From NCBI GenBank assembly GCA_003557125.1, contig PWPN01000173.1, positions 1 through 7,963 on the forward strand: a DNA stretch of 7,963 nt, given 5' to 3'. Position numbers and translations under genes: made by a program. The stretch's first letter is position 1, and every line of letters begins with the position of its first letter. Below the pieces are notes generated by a model, which saw nothing but the letters and a program-made list of their open reading frames with translations, was not told the origin of the DNA and searched no databases. The stretch comes from Phycisphaerae bacterium. GTDB lineage: Bacteria > Planctomycetota > Phycisphaerae > UBA1845 > PWPN01. Below are positions 6,470-7,963 of this stretch, in pieces.

Positions 6470-7246
6470 ATGACGAGCCCGCAACTGGACATCGAACAGG
6501 TCTGGAACGAATACAAACAGAGCGGTGAGCGGCACTTGCGCAACCGGCTCATGGAACACTACCTTCCGATCGTCCGTTACACGGCCGAGCGATTGTCCGC
6601 CAAGCTGCCCAATGAGGTCGACGTGGACGATCTCATCTCCTCGGGCATATTCGGGCTGCTCGATGCGATCGAGGCGTTCGACCTGACGCGCGGCGTCAAG
6701 TTCGAGACGTACTGCTCGCCGCGTGTTCGCGGGGCGATCCTCGACGAACTGCGCTCGATGGACTGGGTGCCGCGCCTCGTGCGTAGCCGTGCCCAGAAGC
6801 TCGAGACGGCTACGAAGGCCCTCAAAGCCGAGCTGGGGCGACTTCCCTCGGATGCCGAAATCGCCGGTCGACTCGACGTCAACAGGTCCGAGCTGACAAA
6901 AATGCTCCGCGACGCCAACACGGTCTCGCTCATCTCCCTGTCCCGCAAGTACCAGGATCACGACTCCAACCGCGAGCTCCACGAGATCGACGTCCTCCAG
7001 GATCGCCACAGCGAGGATCCGCTCGACTCCATCCAGAAGCGCGATCTGCACGAGTTCCTCATGAAGGATTTGAGCCGTACCGAACGCCTCATCATCGTGC
7101 TGTATTATTACGAGCAGCTCACGATGAAGGAGATCGGCGTCGTCCTGGATCTTTCCGAGAGCCGTGTCAGCCAGATGCACTCGGGCATCCTTGTCCGGCT
7201 GATGCGTCAGCTTGTGCGCGGGGGCGAACTCCAGTACGAACGCTGA
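6470..7246 (+). CDS. fliA: FliA, flagellar sigma factor 28
   Basis: Alternative sigma factor of the FliA/WhiG/SigD group, directing RNA polymerase to late flagellar and chemotaxis promoters (consensus TAAA-N15-GCCGATAA); in known systems it is held inactive by FlgM until the hook is complete. The 258-aa product matches family length. Region 2 covers about residues 24-95, including DVDDLISSGIFGLLDAIEAFD and the diagnostic RGAILDELRSMDWVPR (from residue 87). Region 3 follows with the LGRLPSDAEIAGRL repeat. Region 4 ends the protein with the helix-turn-helix LTMKEIGVVLDLSESRVSQ (from 217). The usual LPxxER before region 4 is LSRTER here, a minor variation. The start is supported by a GGGGGAGG ribosome binding site 6-7 nt upstream of the ATG. 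The gene probably shares a transcript with the preceding small membrane protein gene. Confidence 0.97.
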   Translation: MTSPQLDIEQVWNEYKQSGERHLRNRLMEHYLPIVRYTAERLSAKLPNEVDVDDLISSGIFGLLDAIEAFDLTRGVKFETYCSPRVRGAILDELRSMDWVPRLVRSRAQKLETATKALKAELGRLPSDAEIAGRLDVNRSELTKMLRDANTVSLISLSRKYQDHDSNRELHEIDVLQDRHSEDPLDSIQKRDLHEFLMKDLSRTERLIIVLYYYEQLTMKEIGVVLDLSESRVSQMHSGILVRLMRQLVRGGELQYER

Positions 7247-7281
7247 TCTCCGGGCGAAAGCGAAAAACCAACCTGTCGGCA

Positions 7282-7310
7282 TCAAGCCGAAAGCGGTCAA
7301 ACTCCGATAT
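7282..7310 (+). promoter_or_regulatory. Candidate sigma-28 promoter before the gene at 7384
   Basis: TCCGATAT at 7303-7310 matches the FliA -10 consensus GCCGATAA at 6 of 8 positions. TCAA at 7282-7285, 17 nt upstream, is a 3-of-4 match to TAAA, with a spacer two bases longer than ideal. Transcription would begin near 7317. The placement right after fliA and before an orphan gene makes it reasonable, but the -35 box is weak. Confidence 0.35.
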
Positions 7311-7331
7311 ATCTCAAAAGAACCAGCGCTC

Positions 7332-7340
7332 GGGGGGGGG
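7332..7340. repeat. Homopolymeric G9 tract in a leader
   Basis: Nine consecutive G residues lie in the untranslated stretch between fliA and the gene starting at 7384. The last four G can pair with CCCC at 7347-7350 around a six-base loop. It is the longest homopolymer I noticed in the window. Confidence 0.85.
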
Positions 7341-7355
7341 ACTGTGCCCCGGTTG

Positions 7356-7369
7356 ATCGTTCATCGTTC
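7356..7369. repeat. Tandem ATCGTTC x2
   Basis: ATCGTTC occurs twice head to tail at 7356-7362 and 7363-7369, ending 14 bases before the ATG at 7384 where a ribosome binding site would be expected. No purine-rich Shine-Dalgarno sequence is seen there apart from a weak GGAG at 7371-7374. Function unknown. Confidence 0.5.
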
Positions 7370-7383
7370 GGAGTCTGCCGGTA

Positions 7384-7695
7384 ATGTCCAGCCTTCCACC
7401 CAATCTCGTCGGCCCGATCCTGCAATCGGGGCTCGCGCAGCGCCAGGTCGCACGGATTCGCGATAACACGCAGGCGCAGGAATCGAGCCTTCGCCACCAG
7501 CAGGCCAACGCCATCGACCAGCAGGATTCGACCGTCGAGACGACCGACGGCGACACCCAGGTTCATTCCGACGCCGAAGGCATGGGCAGCCAGGGACGAG
7601 CGTTTGCAGGCGGCCAAGGCGATGAGAAGCAGGAAGCCGGCTCAGACGAACCCCCCGATACGACGGAAGGCAGGCACATCGACCTCCAGGCGTGA
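7384..7695 (+). CDS. Uncharacterised small hydrophilic protein downstream of fliA
   Basis: A 103-aa protein with no named family that I recognise; it faintly recalls small hypothetical proteins near fliA in planctomycetes, which I cannot verify. It has no signal peptide or membrane segment. Residues about 4-45 (LPPNLVGPILQSGLAQRQ, then VARIRDNTQAQ and further Gln/Arg/Ala-rich sequence) look helical. A Thr/Asp/Gly-rich middle (TVETTDGDTQVHSDAEG then GSQGRAF) is followed by an acidic, probably disordered tail. No Cys, Trp or Tyr is present. It is one gene after fliA, behind a leader with a possible sigma-28 promoter. Possible roles, by position only, are a FliA-associated regulator (an anti-sigma of a non-FlgM type), an export substrate, or a chaperone-like protein. 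The ribosome binding site is weak (GGAG about 9 nt upstream). Chance-ORF status is unlikely given the ordered composition but not ruled out. Confidence 0.7.
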   Translation: MSSLPPNLVGPILQSGLAQRQVARIRDNTQAQESSLRHQQANAIDQQDSTVETTDGDTQVHSDAEGMGSQGRAFAGGQGDEKQEAGSDEPPDTTEGRHIDLQA

Positions 7696-7734
7696 TGACA
7701 CCCGGCTCTTCGGATCGGTCGACAGCCGTTGTTT

Positions 7735-7759
7735 GGGTCCGCACAAACAGGGTCCGCAC
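7735..7759. repeat. 10-bp direct repeat upstream of the exported-protein gene
   Basis: GGGTCCGCAC is present perfectly at 7735-7744 and again at 7750-7759, a 15-bp period. It lies 36-61 bp before the ATG at 7796, a position suited to an operator, but no recognisable -10/-35 pair is nearby. Duplication by slippage is the alternative. Confidence 0.6.
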
Positions 7760-7795
7760 GAAGTCGTAAACGTCTAAGACACAAAAGGGGTAATA

Positions 7796-7963
7796 ATGAC
7801 GATGGGGCGCGTTCTCCGTTGGAGCATGCTGGCAGGCATGTTGGCGGCGCTGGTGTGCATGGGAGCCCTCTGCGAGGTGACGATCGTCAACCCGCCTGCG
7901 GACAATACGGGTGAAACGGGCGGAACGGCCGGTACCGGCGGCACCGGAGACCCGGACGGGACG
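7796..7963 (+). CDS. Exported Gly/Thr-rich protein, N-terminal part (3' partial)
   Basis: The frame is open from ATG 7796 to the window edge, 56 codons. A second ATG at 7802 is also possible. AGGGG at 7786-7790 is 5 nt before the first ATG and supports it. Basic residues (R5, R8) precede a hydrophobic segment (about 11-25, MLAGMLAALVCMGALC), the layout of a Sec signal peptide. Two cysteines lie at its end; GALC (23-26) is placed like a lipobox, but Leu at -1 is not the usual Gly/Ala/Ser, so lipidation is uncertain. The mature part begins CEVTIVNPP and passes into a Gly/Thr-rich low-complexity run, which suggests an extracytoplasmic linker. Function cannot be judged from this fragment. Whether it belongs to the flagellar locus is open; it probably forms a separate transcription unit. 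Confidence 0.65.
   Translation, partial: MTMGRVLRWSMLAGMLAALVCMGALCEVTIVNPPADNTGETGGTAGTGGTGDPDGT

Noticed and set aside
7276..7290. TCGGC-ATCAA-GCCGA hairpin after fliA as a terminator
   Set aside because: The stem is only 5 bp and no T tract follows; a purine-rich stretch comes next.
6464..7300. A 278-codon open frame on the - strand across fliA
   Set aside because: Antisense shadow; the sense strand encodes an unmistakable sigma factor.
7767..7793. TAAA followed 15 nt later by AGGGGTAA, as a second sigma-28 promoter before the gene at 7796
   Set aside because: Only 4 of 8 bases of the -10 match, and the element would end almost at the start codon.
1..7963. Search for CRISPR repeats, tRNA/rRNA genes, insertion sequences or a defence cassette
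   Set aside because: No regularly spaced repeats, RNA gene signatures, transposase motifs or terminal inverted repeats were seen. The window is mostly filled by flagellar genes.

Overview
The window is a flagellar export and assembly-control locus from a high-GC bacterium, with every supported gene on the + strand. The order is flhB (5' end cut off by the window edge), flhA, flhF, flhG, an unrecognised small membrane protein, fliA (sigma-28), an unrecognised small acidic protein, and the first 56 codons of an exported Gly/Thr-rich protein that runs off the right edge. A planctomycete (Phycisphaerae-like) source is my best guess. It rests on the general look of the sequence: high GC, a CGCGGGCT/AGCCCGCG intergenic palindrome, the Gly/Thr-rich exported protein, and small proteins that I only vaguely associate with that group. 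I could not test it.

Positions 1-3328 encode the two integral-membrane cores of the flagellar type III export gate: FlhB (substrate-specificity switch) and FlhA (export gate and chaperone-docking ring). Between them lie 173 bp without a gene, holding a short GC-rich palindrome. flhA and flhF overlap by 26 bp, and flhG follows flhF after 31 bp with its own strong ribosome binding site. Together flhA-flhF-flhG look like one transcription unit. FlhF (SRP-type GTPase) and FlhG (MinD-like ATPase with a DQAxxLR activator motif and a C-terminal amphipathic helix) set where and how many flagella are built, which suggests polar or otherwise number-controlled flagellation.

After flhG there are 262 bp without a convincing gene. 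This gap holds a small hairpin, a partial sigma-54-like match, an extended -10 promoter candidate and a leader with alternative base-pairing. It ends at a 120-aa two-helix membrane protein with an acidic tail. fliA follows 63 bp later, probably co-transcribed with it. FliA would drive the late flagellar genes.

Downstream of fliA, a leader with a candidate sigma-28 promoter and a run of nine G precedes a 103-aa hydrophilic protein, possibly a FliA target or FliA-linked factor. A short region with a perfect 10-bp direct repeat then precedes the truncated exported protein.

The core genes are ordinary. The most notable points are the NPTS (not NPTH) autocleavage motif in FlhB, the two unassigned small proteins flanking fliA, and the leader sequences in front of them. 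I found no CRISPR array, rRNA, tRNA, insertion sequence or defence system.
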